From Basidiobolus meristosporus CBS 931.73 (Eukaryota; Basidiobolomycota; Basidiobolomycetes; Basidiobolales; Basidiobolaceae), in assembly GCA_002104905.1 (NCBI GenBank), contig MCFE01000108.1, forward strand, positions 1 through 64,000: a stretch of DNA of 64,000 nt, in the 5' to 3' direction. Below are positions 46,799 through 56,990 of this stretch, in pieces. Each line of letters starts with the position of its first letter. Position 1 is the stretch's first letter. The translations under genes were made by a program, and so were the position numbers. The notes under the pieces are model-generated. The model searched no databases, had not been told where the DNA came from, and was given only the letters and a program-made list of their open reading frames with translations.

Positions 46799-49700
46799 CT
46801 AAATGTTCATACTGACTAGTCCTAATTTTGACCTAAGATATTCAAACTTGTCTCTAGCTAATGGTTTGGTAAATATGTCTGCAATCATTTCATCTGTAGG
46901 ACAGTAAACTAAGCTAACTAAGTTATTCTCTATAGCTTCACGTATGAAATGATGTCTAATATCTATGTGCTTGGTTCTAGCATGAAAAGTTGGATTTCTA
47001 CCTAATTGTATACATCCTTGATTATCTTGAAATAAAGTAATAGGCGTTTTTTGACATAGGCCTAAATCTGTAAAGAGCTTTCTTAACCACATTGCTTCTT
47101 TTGTAGCTTCACAGGCTGCCATATACTCTGCCTCTGTAGTAGAAAGTGCTACGGTTGGTTGCTTTCTTGAATTCCATGAAATGGCTCCTTTACAGTAAAG
47201 AAAGGTGTATCCTGTGGTGGATCTTCTGTCTTCTAAATTTCGTCCCCAATCAGCATCAGAGTATCCCACAAGATCCTGTTCTGAATCCTTATAAGTGTAT
47301 CTTAAACAGATATCAGCAGTTCCTTTTAGGTATCTAAAAATCCGCTTAACTGCTGCAATATGATCAGATCCATAATTCTGATTATGTTGGCTGACAACTC
47401 CCACTGAATATGAGATATCTGGACGTGTTCCAAGCATGATATACATCAGACTGCCGACCATAGATTGATAAGGAAAGTCAGGGCTTTCAGATGGCACCAA
47501 GCTCTCTTGATTTGGTTGAGTTTTGACCAAGTTAAGGTTTGTCTCCATTGGGGTAGCTGCCGGTTTACAGTCTTCCATTTTGTACTTCTTTAGTATATCT
47601 TGAATATACTTGGATTGGCTTAGGGTAATAGTCTGGGTACTTCTGTCTATGGAGAACTTAATCCCTAAGTAGTAACTAAGTTCTCCTAGATCGGACATCT
47701 TGAACTCCTTAGATAGGCTGGATTTAGTCTCTTCCAATGTTTCTAGGTTATTGGCGGCTATAATAAGATCATCCACATATAGAGCTAATAGAACTGGATT
47801 TGCTCTATCTGGCTTATAGTATATACTATAGTCAGCATTACTCCTTTTGAAACTCAAAGATTCCAAATAAGAATCTATCTTGCAATTCCAGGCTCTCGGT
47901 GATTGTTTGAGACCATATAGTGACTTTTTAAGCTTGCAGACCAAATGGGGGTTATCTTGGTCAACAAAACCATCAGGCTGGTCCATATACACGTCCTCAT
48001 CAAGTTCTCCATTCAAAAATGCAGTTTTTACATCCATTTGATGAATAAAAAACTTATATTTGGCTGCAATAGCCAATATTAATCTGATGGAATTAAACTT
48101 GGCTACCGGTGCAAAGGTCTCAGTATAGTCAAGTCCTTTTGTTTGAGAGTATCCTTTGGCTACAAGTCTTGCTTTGTACCTTTCAATTGTACCATCAGCC
48201 TTGTATTTTGTCTTGAAGACCCATCTGCATCCAATTGATTTTCGGTTGATTGGTAATTTGACTAAGTCCCAAGTTTGATTTTCCATCAGGGCCTGATATT
48301 CCTCAGTCATTGCAGATCTCCAAAACTTCGTCTGAGGGCTATTTAGGGCCTCTTTTACAGTCTGGGGTTCATCAACATGGACTGAATAGGCATAGGCCAA
48401 GTTTGTACCCTCATTGATATAGTAATTTGGGCTATTTCTTGTCCGATTGGATCTCCGGGCATTTGATACTGGAATGATCACTTCTGGGATATTCCTGGGC
48501 ACTGATTCTGGCTGAACCACGGTTGTAGAGTCCTCTGGAGTGAAAAAATTTTCATTGTTTTGCTCTGATTCAATCCTGACAATTGGTGGACTTGAGATCA
48601 AATTTTTGTCATCATCTGATGTCATTTTTTGTGAAAATTTTGAATTTTCATCAAACAACACATCCCTGGACTTGATCAGCTTCTTTGCTTTCGGTATTGT
48701 AGAGTCTGTATGCCTTACTCTCATTGCAGTAGCCCAAAAATATGCATTTTACACTTTTTGGCTCAAATTTTGACTGATTTCCGGCCAGTTTTTTGGCATA
48801 TGCTGTACACCCAAATATTCTTAGATGTTCTGCACTTGGTCTGTATCCATACCATGCTTCAAATGGAGTAGAATCACGAAGTATTCTGTTATAACTCCTA
48901 TTTTTAAGATATACAGCAGTGGCAACTGATTCCGCCCAAAAATCATAGGATAATTTTTGATCATGGATCATAGATCTTGCCATATCAATTATTGATCTGT
49001 TAGCTTGTTCTGCTACTCCATTTTGCTGTGGGGAGTATGGTACAGTAGTCTCTTGCTTTATCCCATGAATTTTGCAGAAGTGGATGAAGAGTTTTGAGGT
49101 ATATTCTCCACCATTGTCAGAGCGTATTTTCTTGATTTTTTCACCAGTTTCTCTCTCCACCATGGCTTTGAAACTCCCTGAGCTTAGACAGAGCTTCTTC
49201 CTTTCTCTCCATGAAGTAGACCCATGTGTATCTTGTATAATCATCAATAAAAGTGATTAAATACTTCATCCCGCCTAAGGATAAATTTTGCATAGGTCCA
49301 CACAGATCTGAGTGAATTAGATCTAATTTTTTCTTAGTTTTGATTAACCCAGAGCTCTTGAACGGTTGTCTGGCTTGTTTCCCATATATGCAGGCTTCAC
49401 AGTGCTCCAAATTAGCTGGGGGATCAATTTTCACTCCAGAAATTAGCTGATCTTTGATCATTTTACGCAAATAATCAAAATTGATGTGTCCAAATCTCCT
49501 GTGCCAAAGCATTGGTGTTTCTTCATTTAAGTTACTTATATTGGCTTCCAGATATGATGGAATATAAGTCAACTTGTATAGATTCTGATCTCTGATGCCC
49601 AAAGCAATATGGGCACCATTTTGATCAGTGATCCTGCATCCAGAATTGTCAAAACTGAAACTGAGTCCTTCTGCTGTGGCCTTGCTTACAGAGAGTAGGT

Positions 49701-50745
49701 TCTTGGCTATTTCTGGTACATAGAGTACTTCTTTAAAGGTCAGTGTATGGCTTCCTTCACTGCTTCTAAGGTTTACTTGGATAGTTCCTTCTCCCACTGC
49801 ATCAAGTGTTCTATCGTCACCCATGAAAACCTTCTTAATTGGAATTTCTTGATATTGGGTAAAAAGTTCTTTTTGGTGTGTAAAGTGTTGAGAAGCTCCA
49901 GAGTCAATATACCACGTCTGAGAATCCTTGTTTGTGGTCATATTTAGTGCAGATATGAATAGTCTATCTTCAGTTGTTGCAGCATTTCCATATTCAGGCT
50001 TCTTTTGCTGATAATCTCTCTTTTTGAAACACCGGTCTGATGTGTGTCCTTTCCTTTTGCAGTAGTTGCAAAATAGGTTGCTGTTGCCTTTGTAGGGTCT
50101 TGGGTACCTCCTTTGTTGGTTATCATTGCTTATTAAAGCATTTTCTTCTTCCTTCTTATTGGCGCTTGATTTTCTTAATTCTTCATCCAGGAGCCTTCCA
50201 TATACGTAATTTAAGGTCAAATCTTCAGTTCTGGACTCTAGGGCTGATACAAGGCCCTGAAACTTGTCTGTCAGGCTATTCAGGATGGTAACTATCACAT
50301 CCTCATCAGTAGTTGGTACGCCCACAGATTCCATCTCATCTACCAGCAGGGTAATTCTGTTAATTAGATTTTTCATTTCTTCTCCTGGCAGCATCTTTGT
50401 AGTAAAGAATTTTCTTCTCAGATACATTTTCTTGGCAGCTGAACATGACTGGTAGGTGTCTTCTAATGCTTTCCAGGCATTCTTTGCCGTTTTTGCTCTT
50501 GAGCATTGAATTAGCAATTTGTCCTTGACATTAAGGCAAATGCAGTTAAAGGCACTTTGTTCTTTCTTCTGGTACTTTAAGGCTTCCTCTCCCACGTTTT
50601 TAGGAGGGCATTCTTCTCCCATGACAATATCCCAAAGGCCTCTTTCTTGTAGCAGCATCTTCATCTTCACCTTCCACACTTGGTAGTTAGATCCATCCAA
50701 CTTTTCAGCAGAGGGAAAAATTCCAGTAATAGCAGTAGTAGACAT
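46799..50745 (-). pseudogene. Ty1/copia Gag-Pol, complete but with two single-base frameshifts
   Basis: The start is taken at the ATG of MSTTAITGIFP (50745). An in-frame ATG nine codons upstream (50772) lies inside the primer site. Domains in order: Gag (YQVWKVKMKMLLQERGLWDI); CCHC knuckle CNYCKRKGHTSDRC; protease WYIDSGASQHFTH; GAG-pre-integrase HRRFGHINF ... CEACIYGKQ; integrase (SDLCGP, FIDDYTRYTWVYF, SDNGGEYTS, PQQNGVAEQANRS); reverse transcriptase (MDVKTAFLNGELDEDVYM, SLYGLKQSPRAW, YVDDLIIAANN near 47765); RNase H (DADWGRN, TEAEYMA, TKHIDIRHHF) ending KPLARDKFEYLR. Compared with the relic at 1-2639 there is one extra base near 49170 (TTTCAAAGCC against TTTAAAGCC) and one near 48693 (ACCGAAAGC against ACCAAAGC). 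Each shifts the frame, otherwise the coding region is open. Probably a recently inactivated copy. Confidence 0.93.
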
Positions 50746-50764
50746 TGCAGAGAGTGACAGCTCG

Positions 50765-50776
50765 GGGCTCATAACC
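50765..50776 (-). other. copia primer-binding site matching an internal initiator tRNA-Met segment
   Basis: Directly after the 5' LTR the element reads GGTTATGAGCCC. This is the complement of the anticodon-loop region of eukaryotic initiator tRNA-Met (GGGCUCAUAACC), not of a tRNA 3' end. Drosophila copia is known to use a cleaved half of initiator tRNA-Met in this way. The site is conserved at 43046-43057. An ATG in the site (50772-50770) is in frame with gag. Confidence 0.8.
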
Positions 50777-51126
50777 TGTTGTAAGAGTCTTGGAGATATT
50801 GGAAGTGATTGGGAGAACAAGTAGATTATGTGGTTTTCACTTAATGATTTATTGAATGTAAAAGTAGTATTTATACTTTTACCTGGTCTTGGCATTACAA
50901 ACACGTAGAATAGGTTAAGGAAGGTCCCAAGAACATGTGTGCAAAGTTTGGGGCTGTTTGGACAACTTTGAGAATTTTCATGTTCTGGGTACCTGGTATT
51001 TTGGTGAAAATATTCTAAGTAAATCCCGACAAGGAATTTGGTCAGTATTTTCTAGGATTTGAAGGTAATGATCTAAGTGACTAAGTTAGGTGAATATTTA
51101 GGTGGAAATACGAATTTTTTACAACA
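50777..51126 (-). repeat. copia 5' LTR
   Basis: A 350 bp LTR, nearly identical to the 3' LTR at 46438-46787. Its outer end at 51126 abuts an internal position of LTR-A (CACAAGACACACAGAGG). Confidence 0.95.
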
Positions 51127-51314
51127 CACAAGACACACAGAGGCCTTTGGAGACACTTGGAGCACCTAGGAAGCTAGAGAAGCAGGAGCTTTTACCATAG
51201 TGACATATTGACAAAGACACCAGCAGTTTAGACACAGAGGTTATTGCACCCGTCAGACACCTCACACACCTTGAGTTGTGTAGCTTCTCCCAGGAGTACC
51301 TCTACACCACCACA
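51127..51314 (+). repeat. LTR-A, middle copy, 3' 188 bp only
   Basis: Matches the last 188 bp of the 804 bp LTR-A, from CACAAGACACACAGAGG to ACACCACCACA. The upstream 616 bp are missing at the copia junction. It is followed by the primer site of Gag-protease copy 2 (51319-51335). Confidence 0.95.
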
Positions 51315-51388
51315 TATTTGGCACCCAACGTGGGGGGTTTGACTGAACTGCCCCTAGAAGACTTAAGAAAGAACAAATTATCAAGACC

Positions 51389-53245
51389 ATGGATCTACCT
51401 TTACCAGGAATGCAAGGAACTCCTTTCTTTGATGGAACCAAAGTTAAAGCTTTCATCAAGAGGTGGGAGCTTTTCTGCAGAGCCCACAAAATACCTGAGG
51501 CCATTATGGCTGAAGAGATGCCCCCCTACAGCACTGATGAGATCATGCTCTCATTATATGAAAGAAATGATCTGCTGACAAATTGGACCCTCTTGAAGAG
51601 CTACTTGATTGATGAATATGGAGAGAGACAAGTTGACTACACACTTCAAGACTTGGCAAACTTTGCTTATAGCAAGTTTAAGCAGCTACCATTGAAAGAA
51701 TACTTGAGTGGCCTTGAGCAAATTGGAGAGTCACTGAAAGCCCAAGGCATTATCACTGATCTGACTTTATCTGCCTATCTGCTCAGAGCACTACCAGAAG
51801 GCCTGGTGAGAAGGATTGAAAACAATCCTGCTGTGAAAGCTATGAGTTCACTGCCTGCATTTCAGTTAGCTAAGCAGATTCTACTTGCCCCTGAAGAAAC
51901 CTCACCAATCAGAAAGCTTCTTTCAAGCCCAGAACAAAACCAAGATAGCCAAGACATACTTAATCCCAGCAATCAAAGCACTCAAATTCAGGAGCTGACA
52001 CAGCAACTAGAGAAACTCTCTTTGCTACTTGCCAGCAAAGCATATGGTCAGAAGCCAGTAGAGAAAGAAGTCAAATATACATGCATGTGGTGTGACTCTG
52101 CCAACCATTCCAAGAGAAATTGCCAAGAGCTTCAGTCATTACTATCCACAGGTGATGTCCTATATAGTCCTCAGGGATACATAGTCAGTAAGCATGGTGA
52201 CAAATTATCCACAGCATTTGGACAAGGAGGAATGAGAGTTCACTACAAGCAAGTCACCTCTCAAATAAGAAAGGTTCACCTCCATGAAGAAGAAGATCCT
52301 GACTACTTTGATCCAGCTGAAGTTCTGAACTTTGACTATGAGGACCCCAGAGAGGCCCAAGATCATATAGCTTCAATTTATGCTTCAAAGAGACACCATC
52401 CTGAAAAAATGGCTAATCCAGGCCCAGCAACAAAAGTACCAAGATGTGAGCCAGAAGTTGTGATTGAGAAGAAAGCATCACCCCCATTAATTTTACAAGA
52501 GTCTGCCAAGGCCAACAACTACCACATGCAGCCTAGAGTCAAGCAAAATGGTACCCCAGAGGCTCTGACAAGTCATATACTAGGAAGCAACATATCAATC
52601 AAGGTTGGAGAGCTACTCAGTGTATCACCATCTGTAAGAAAGACTCTGGATGAGCATATCAGAATAAGAAAGCATCCAATTGAAGCAACTCAAGGCAACC
52701 AGGTCAGGACAGTTCAAGGAAGCCAAGATATCAGTAAGCTGCATCAAAGCCAGAAACACTACTACTCAGTGGCAACTGCAACAACTACAGGAACTGTGCA
52801 TAATCAAGAAATCCTATGTCATATAGACAGTGGATCTGAGATATGTGTGATGCCTTTGGAGGCTTGGAAACAACTACCATGCAAAGACCTATTGCCCATA
52901 GACACCAATATCAATTGGAGCATGAAGGATGCCAACTCAGGGCAATCAAAGCTTTTAGGAATTATTCACAGCTTCCCTCTCATCATTGAAGGAATACCCC
53001 ATGAGATCCCAGTATTCATTTGTGCAAAGGCTAACTTTGAATTACTTCTTGGAAGACCATGGGAAGTAAAAGCAAGAGCAACTGCAGTGAACTACCCAGA
53101 TGGTTCAGCATGGTATACTATATACTCAGAGAGCCCAGGACTAACAGCAACCTTCTGTGGTGTGGACTCAAACAATATCCGATCAATGACATCATGTAGA
53201 TTTCTATCTCAAGAAAGGACAGGTGGCTTCATTGAGGAAGACTGA
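51389..53245 (+). CDS. Gag-protease protein of a non-autonomous LTR retrotransposon, copy 2
   Basis: Open 618-codon frame, about 98 percent identical to copy 1 (11 differing residues, for example NNPAV for NNPTV and SQIRKV for SQTRKV). It has the same capsid-like N-terminus, the CCHC knuckle at about residue 232, the IDSGSE retropepsin at about 479-484 and the LLLGRPW motif. After the stop only 78 bp remain before the 3' LTR, including the purine tract. The element is therefore a complete Gag-PR unit of about 3.6 kb when given a full 5' LTR. Two independent open copies suggest the protein is functional or very young. Whether it moves with help from the gypsy element at 21790 is not known; their primer sites and LTRs differ. 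Confidence 0.94.
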   Translation: MDLPLPGMQGTPFFDGTKVKAFIKRWELFCRAHKIPEAIMAEEMPPYSTDEIMLSLYERNDLLTNWTLLKSYLIDEYGERQVDYTLQDLANFAYSKFKQLPLKEYLSGLEQIGESLKAQGIITDLTLSAYLLRALPEGLVRRIENNPAVKAMSSLPAFQLAKQILLAPEETSPIRKLLSSPEQNQDSQDILNPSNQSTQIQELTQQLEKLSLLLASKAYGQKPVEKEVKYTCMWCDSANHSKRNCQELQSLLSTGDVLYSPQGYIVSKHGDKLSTAFGQGGMRVHYKQVTSQIRKVHLHEEEDPDYFDPAEVLNFDYEDPREAQDHIASIYASKRHHPEKMANPGPATKVPRCEPEVVIEKKASPPLILQESAKANNYHMQPRVKQNGTPEALTSHILGSNISIKVGELLSVSPSVRKTLDEHIRIRKHPIEATQGNQVRTVQGSQDISKLHQSQKHYYSVATATTTGTVHNQEILCHIDSGSEICVMPLEAWKQLPCKDLLPIDTNINWSMKDANSGQSKLLGIIHSFPLIIEGIPHEIPVFICAKANFELLLGRPWEVKARATAVNYPDGSAWYTIYSESPGLTATFCGVDSNNIRSMTSCRFLSQERTGGFIEED

Positions 53246-53309
53246 GAGAGCACTTTGTTCTCCAAACTTACAGTGGTTAGCTAAAAAGTTCCCTGAAACT
53301 TTTTAGCTC

Positions 53310-53323
53310 AAGTGGGGGGTGGA
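53310..53323 (+). other. polypurine tract of the Gag-PR element
   Basis: AAGTGGGGGGTGGA sits immediately before the 3' LTR-A. It is the expected plus-strand primer. Confidence 0.8.
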
Positions 53324-54127
53324 TGTGGTAGGGTAAACATACCTCCCACAGACAAGTTTATTCATATAGTCATTATGATATACTTATCCATATTTTATCT
53401 TATCAGTATTATCCCATTCTTCTTTTGCCCATATTATCAGTATTATCCCCGTATGATGTTTACCCTGATTAGTTATTAGCATTAGTTATCCCAGATGTTA
53501 TTCAGCTTTGTGATCAGTAGATGTATCTATATAAGGCAAGTACCCGCGTCAGTACCCGTGACACATGACCTAGGTCTGTGTTACCATCTCTACCATTTCA
53601 ATACCATATATGGTATTTCTATGTTGCACAGGTTTCAGACTACTGATTCCTGATTGGTTGAGAGTGCTGTGCCTTTTAGAACCTTCCAGGACATTCTTGG
53701 CATATTTTTAGCTCATAGTGATGTCATCAAGAATTCCACTGATACCTAGAATCTTCTAGAACCTTGTCATTAGTAATCACTTGGCAATCAGGAAAAGTAT
53801 ATAAGGGAAAGCAATCCCTCATCAATAAATCATCCCTTCTATCAGTAACACTTCTACCTTATTGATTAGCAGTTGATCACTGCACCTGCCTTCAACAGTA
53901 CATCTCAGACCTGCCATCAAGGAGCTTTTCAGGGTAGTGCACAAGACACACAGAGGCCTTTGGAGACACTTGGAGCACCTAGGAAGCTAGAGAAGCAGGA
54001 GCTTTTACCATAGTGACATATTGACAAAGACACCAGCAGTTTAGACACAGAGGTTATTGCACCCATCAGACACCTCACACACCTTGAGTTGTGTAGCTTC
54101 TCCCAGGAGTACCTCTACACCACCACA
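53324..54127 (+). repeat. LTR-A, 3' copy (804 bp)
   Basis: Same ends and length as 43660-44463. The TATA box TATATAA is at 53798-53804. It is flanked on the right by CCGTA, which does not match AGCGC left of the 5' LTR-A. The outer LTRs of the complex therefore do not come from one simple insertion. Confidence 0.95.
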
Positions 54128-54690
54128 CCGTACCTTTGCCTTAGCACTTGATGGATTCTCATTAAACAAGTACTCTACCTGCAAATCCTGCTGGCCACTG
54201 ATTCTCATCAATCTGAATTAGCTGACTATCTTATGGTATCAGAGCCAAAATCTGATGGTAATTTCACTGCTATCTGGGCCTAAATCACTGTCCAGCCTGG
54301 ATAGCTACCTGTATCTATTGCTAGATGAGTTTTGGATGCTTTCCAGCAGGATTACAGTATATGGCCAACATGTAAAATCACATATAATTATCTGCATTGG
54401 AGATACCCCAGCCATCAACAGGATAGCAAGTTTTTCTGGGCACAATGGATGGTATTGCTGTTAATTGTATGAGATCCAGGGGATTTACTCCATAACCCAC
54501 ACACATTATAATTACCCAAAAACCAACACTAAGAACCATATCTTCCCACAGAGAGAATGTACAGAAGTCAGCATGAAATTGCAGCAAAGTTGGTAAGCTA
54601 TAAGCCATTGGCTAGAATATGGAATCAGTTAGAAACTGGAGATACTTAAGATAGAGGGTATGTGTTGGAGCAAAAGTTTCCACTGGGAGC
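54128..54690 (+). pseudogene. Tnp2-type transposase fragment, copy e
   Basis: Begins with the sequence encoding the FALALDGFSLNK region and runs through LLSGPKSLSS, YLLLDEFWMLSSR, a GDTPAI motif, SGHNGWYCC and the IRDPG/IHYNYPKTN-like stretch. It ends at a degraded FPLGA where a copia LTR begins. It is frameshifted but closely related to copy a (26734-27230). It abuts LTR-A on the left. Confidence 0.85.
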
Positions 54691-54954
54691 TGTTGTAAAA
54701 ATTCGTATTTCCACCTAAGTATTCACCTAACTTAGTCACTTAGATCATCACCTTCAAATCCTAGAGAATATTGACCAAATTCCTTGTTGGGATTTACTTA
54801 GAATATTTTCACCAAAATACCAGGTACCCAGAAATGCCAAGACCATGTAAAAGTATAGATACTACTTTTACATTGAATAAATCATTAAGTGAAAAACCAC
54901 ATAATCTCCTTGTTTTCCCAAATCACTTTCAATATCTCCAAGACTCTTACAACA
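54691..54954 (+). repeat. copia LTR with internal deletion
   Basis: A 264 bp version of the copia LTR. It has the normal TGTTGTAA start and TTACAACA end but lacks about 85 bp after GGTACCCAGAA. Flanks GGAGC and GAGGT do not match. The Tnp2 sequence is on the plus strand to its left and on the minus strand to its right, so it sits at a rearrangement junction. Confidence 0.88.
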
Positions 54955-55565
54955 GAGGTTAGTAAGCAGGAGGCTATAGTTTTTTTGATTTGAACTATAT
55001 GGGAGTACTAAAGGTAGTAGTGGGTAAGCAACTATAGAGGAGTGATTCCACAGTGGAATATATGAATTGCACAAGGGGAGGTAGAAAAAGGTAATACCCT
55101 TTGGTAAAATAGTATGGTAGCATGATACACAACTAGCTGTAGGCCACCATACTGTCTTAATAATGCCATCATAATCTTGCTGTGAGGCTATTGATGTGTC
55201 ATTGAGTTTTTTGCCATATAAGGCAATCAAATGCCCTGGCCAGTTAGATCCATTTAAAATAGTAGTAGAGCACATCAACACCGCAACAATGTCATACAGT
55301 TATTTTCACTTATTCCAAGCTGATGTCTCCAAGCAGAATCCTAACAACTGATGCAGATTGAATCCACCTGTGGGACCAAATTACTTTTCATAGGACTCCT
55401 GAATAGCTGCAAAGAGCTATTTGGTATTTAAGCAATATGCTCCTTCTCCCTGCTGGATTCAAGTCCCCCCTATAGATGAGCTCTGGCTCATATTTGTGAG
55501 ATTTCTGCATTGAATGATGGAATATCTGGCTTGTGACCAAGAGAAATCCAGTAACCTTGGTAAAA
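54955..55565 (-). pseudogene. Tnp2-type transposase, C-terminal part, copy d
   Basis: Minus-strand coding relic. The frame from about 55281 reads SNWPGHLIALYGKK, YDGIIKTVWWPTASCV and VLPYSSNQKNYSLLLTNL. Upstream of it lies sequence aligning with 28010-28140 in copy a (the GGACTTGAATCCAGCAGGGA stretch). It joins 60043 across Harbinger H3. Stops interrupt it. Confidence 0.75.
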
Positions 55566-55747
55566 GACTTGTTCCATTGGATAGTGCCACATAGTGCCAG
55601 CCTGTTTATGGTGCCGGATCAATCTGGCACTCTACAGCATTACCTGGCACTATAAACTTGACCATGATGCCAGTGGTATGATACAGATACTAGTAATTTT
55701 ACTCAATCTTACTTATGTTGCTCAGAATAGTGCTTTCCTTGCTTTAT
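55566..55747 (-). repeat. H3 transposase-side terminal region
   Basis: Terminal inverted repeat followed by several ATAGTGCCA/TGGCACT motifs and a stretch conserved in H1, H2 and H4 up to the transposase stop. Non-coding. Confidence 0.75.
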
Positions 55748-56632
55748 TTACTCTTCATAATGCTCCAGACACATTTCTCTCAGTGGATGTCTTCTTGTAT
55801 GAACATACTGTGCATTAATAAGTATCTTAACTATTTTACCTATTCTGCTGTTTTCTCCTATATATGACTTTCCTCTGTATTTACCTGCCAATATGCTGAA
55901 TCTCTTCAGATATTCAAATGTGTGCTCTACCCTTACTCTGAAATGATTAAATATCTCATTGTAGAGCTTCTGCTTCCTGCTAAGCACACCATTCCTTGGC
56001 TTCCTATTAGCTGTAATACATCCCAATCTCTGACAATCCTCTCCTACATAGGCTAAGTCTGCCATGCATTTCTCCCCTCTACTGAATTCAGGATGATTCT
56101 CTACCCAGAGTGCTTTGTCATGCCTACTTCCAGCAAATGGCCCACCAAACCAGATGATGTTACCCTCAATGTCAGACAGTGCTTGAAACTTCACACAGTG
56201 TGCCTTGTAGTTGCCAGAATAAAAGTGCCTCTGCCCTCTAGAAGGTCTGTTAATCCACACTGGGAAGGTATCCAAAATACTCCTGATATGGAACCTGTTG
56301 CTGAACACTCTGGGATATGGAAGTCTATTGGAGCTTCTGAACCTAGTATTCCAAGCTTGCTCTAAGTCATTCATACCCTCTGCAAGGTGGTTCTCCATTG
56401 CTGTCAGCTTGGAATGAAAGCTTCTAGGACTTTTGTTGCCATGGATGGTGGGATGAAACCTTGTAGGGCAATAGTTCTTGTAATAGCAGAGAAGCCTAAC
56501 AAGGGATCTCCTTGAGTAGATTGGGGTTGACGGTTCACAGTACTTGGAATAGATCTCCTCTAGTGAGTCAAAAGGAAATCCAGTGGTAGTGATGGGATTG
56601 ATGAGAAAAGACCATTCAGACAAGTAAGTCAT
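55748..56632 (-). CDS. Harbinger-like DDE transposase H3, open frame
   Basis: A 294-codon frame from the ATG at 56632 (MTYLSEWSF). The frame is open a little further upstream, but only a TTG is available there. Numbered from this ATG, the putative catalytic acids are Asp 121 (ILDTFPVWINRP), Asp 172 (AGSRHDKALW) and Glu 236 (VRVEHTFEYLKRF). This is the DDE_Tnp_4 pattern of PIF/Harbinger transposases. A short helix-rich N-terminus (SRRSLVRLLCYYKNYCPTR) precedes it. Of the four copies in the window this is the only one uninterrupted and with all three acids. It would cut and rejoin element ends; the related MITE and H2 share its termini. It is divergent to ORF2. Confidence 0.88.
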   Translation of the reverse strand: MTYLSEWSFLINPITTTGFPFDSLEEIYSKYCEPSTPIYSRRSLVRLLCYYKNYCPTRFHPTIHGNKSPRSFHSKLTAMENHLAEGMNDLEQAWNTRFRSSNRLPYPRVFSNRFHIRSILDTFPVWINRPSRGQRHFYSGNYKAHCVKFQALSDIEGNIIWFGGPFAGSRHDKALWVENHPEFSRGEKCMADLAYVGEDCQRLGCITANRKPRNGVLSRKQKLYNEIFNHFRVRVEHTFEYLKRFSILAGKYRGKSYIGENSRIGKIVKILINAQYVHTRRHPLREMCLEHYEE

Positions 56633-56990
56633 ATTAAAATTGATGGATGATTGTATGGAGGCGGTTTGAATCAATTCGGCGCAATCTGTGTTATTTATCT
56701 GATTTTTAATACATTATGGTTAAATCTCCATCAATTGCCATGTATCCCATCATTATGTTGCAGAAATCATCCGCAAACAATGCCTTGGTACTTTTATTGA
56801 TGCTTTACTCATAGGTCTATAATCAAATAGGAAATCTGCAATCAATGTGATCTGATCCGTGTCAACGCAATCCAAGATGCATCATGCATAATATATGGAA
56901 AATTCAACAATCACATTAGTTTTCATATATATTGCATATAAGACCAGGTTGATGCCAATATACTGCTGTATAAGTATCCAAATCCATTGC
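56633..56990. promoter_or_regulatory. H3 divergent intergenic region
   Basis: Non-coding spacer between the transposase and ORF2 starts, conserved with 34356-34928 in H2 (minus the MITE) and 31177-31535 in H1. It contains ATATATGGAAAAT and TTCATATATATTGCATATA segments that could serve as TATA elements. No ORF is supported. Confidence 0.55.

Larger units (their letters stand above)
46438..51126 (-). mobile_element. nearly complete Ty1/copia element
   Basis: A 4689 bp element with 350 bp LTRs at 46438-46787 (3') and 50777-51126 (5'), half-tRNA primer site, Gag-Pol and polypurine tract. The LTRs are nearly identical. The flanks are AAAAG on the left and CACAA on the right, so there is no target duplication. 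The left flank is the 3' end of Gag-protease copy 1; the right flank is an internal position of LTR-A. Either two copia insertions recombined or a deletion accompanied insertion. Confidence 0.95.

Noticed and set aside
48651-49247. Programmed frameshifting in copia Pol
   Set aside because: The two shifts are +1 base insertions absent from the older relic at 1-2639, and no conserved slippery site or pseudoknot is evident.
46438-51126. A simple single copia insertion with target duplication
   Set aside because: The five bases on each side differ, and the flanking LTR-A elements do not join into a continuous sequence when the copia is removed.
55748-56674. Transposase start further upstream of 56632 in H3
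   Set aside because: The upstream in-frame start at 56674 is TTG. The first ATG in frame is at 56632 and corresponds to ATGs at 31536, 34929 and 63828 in the other copies.
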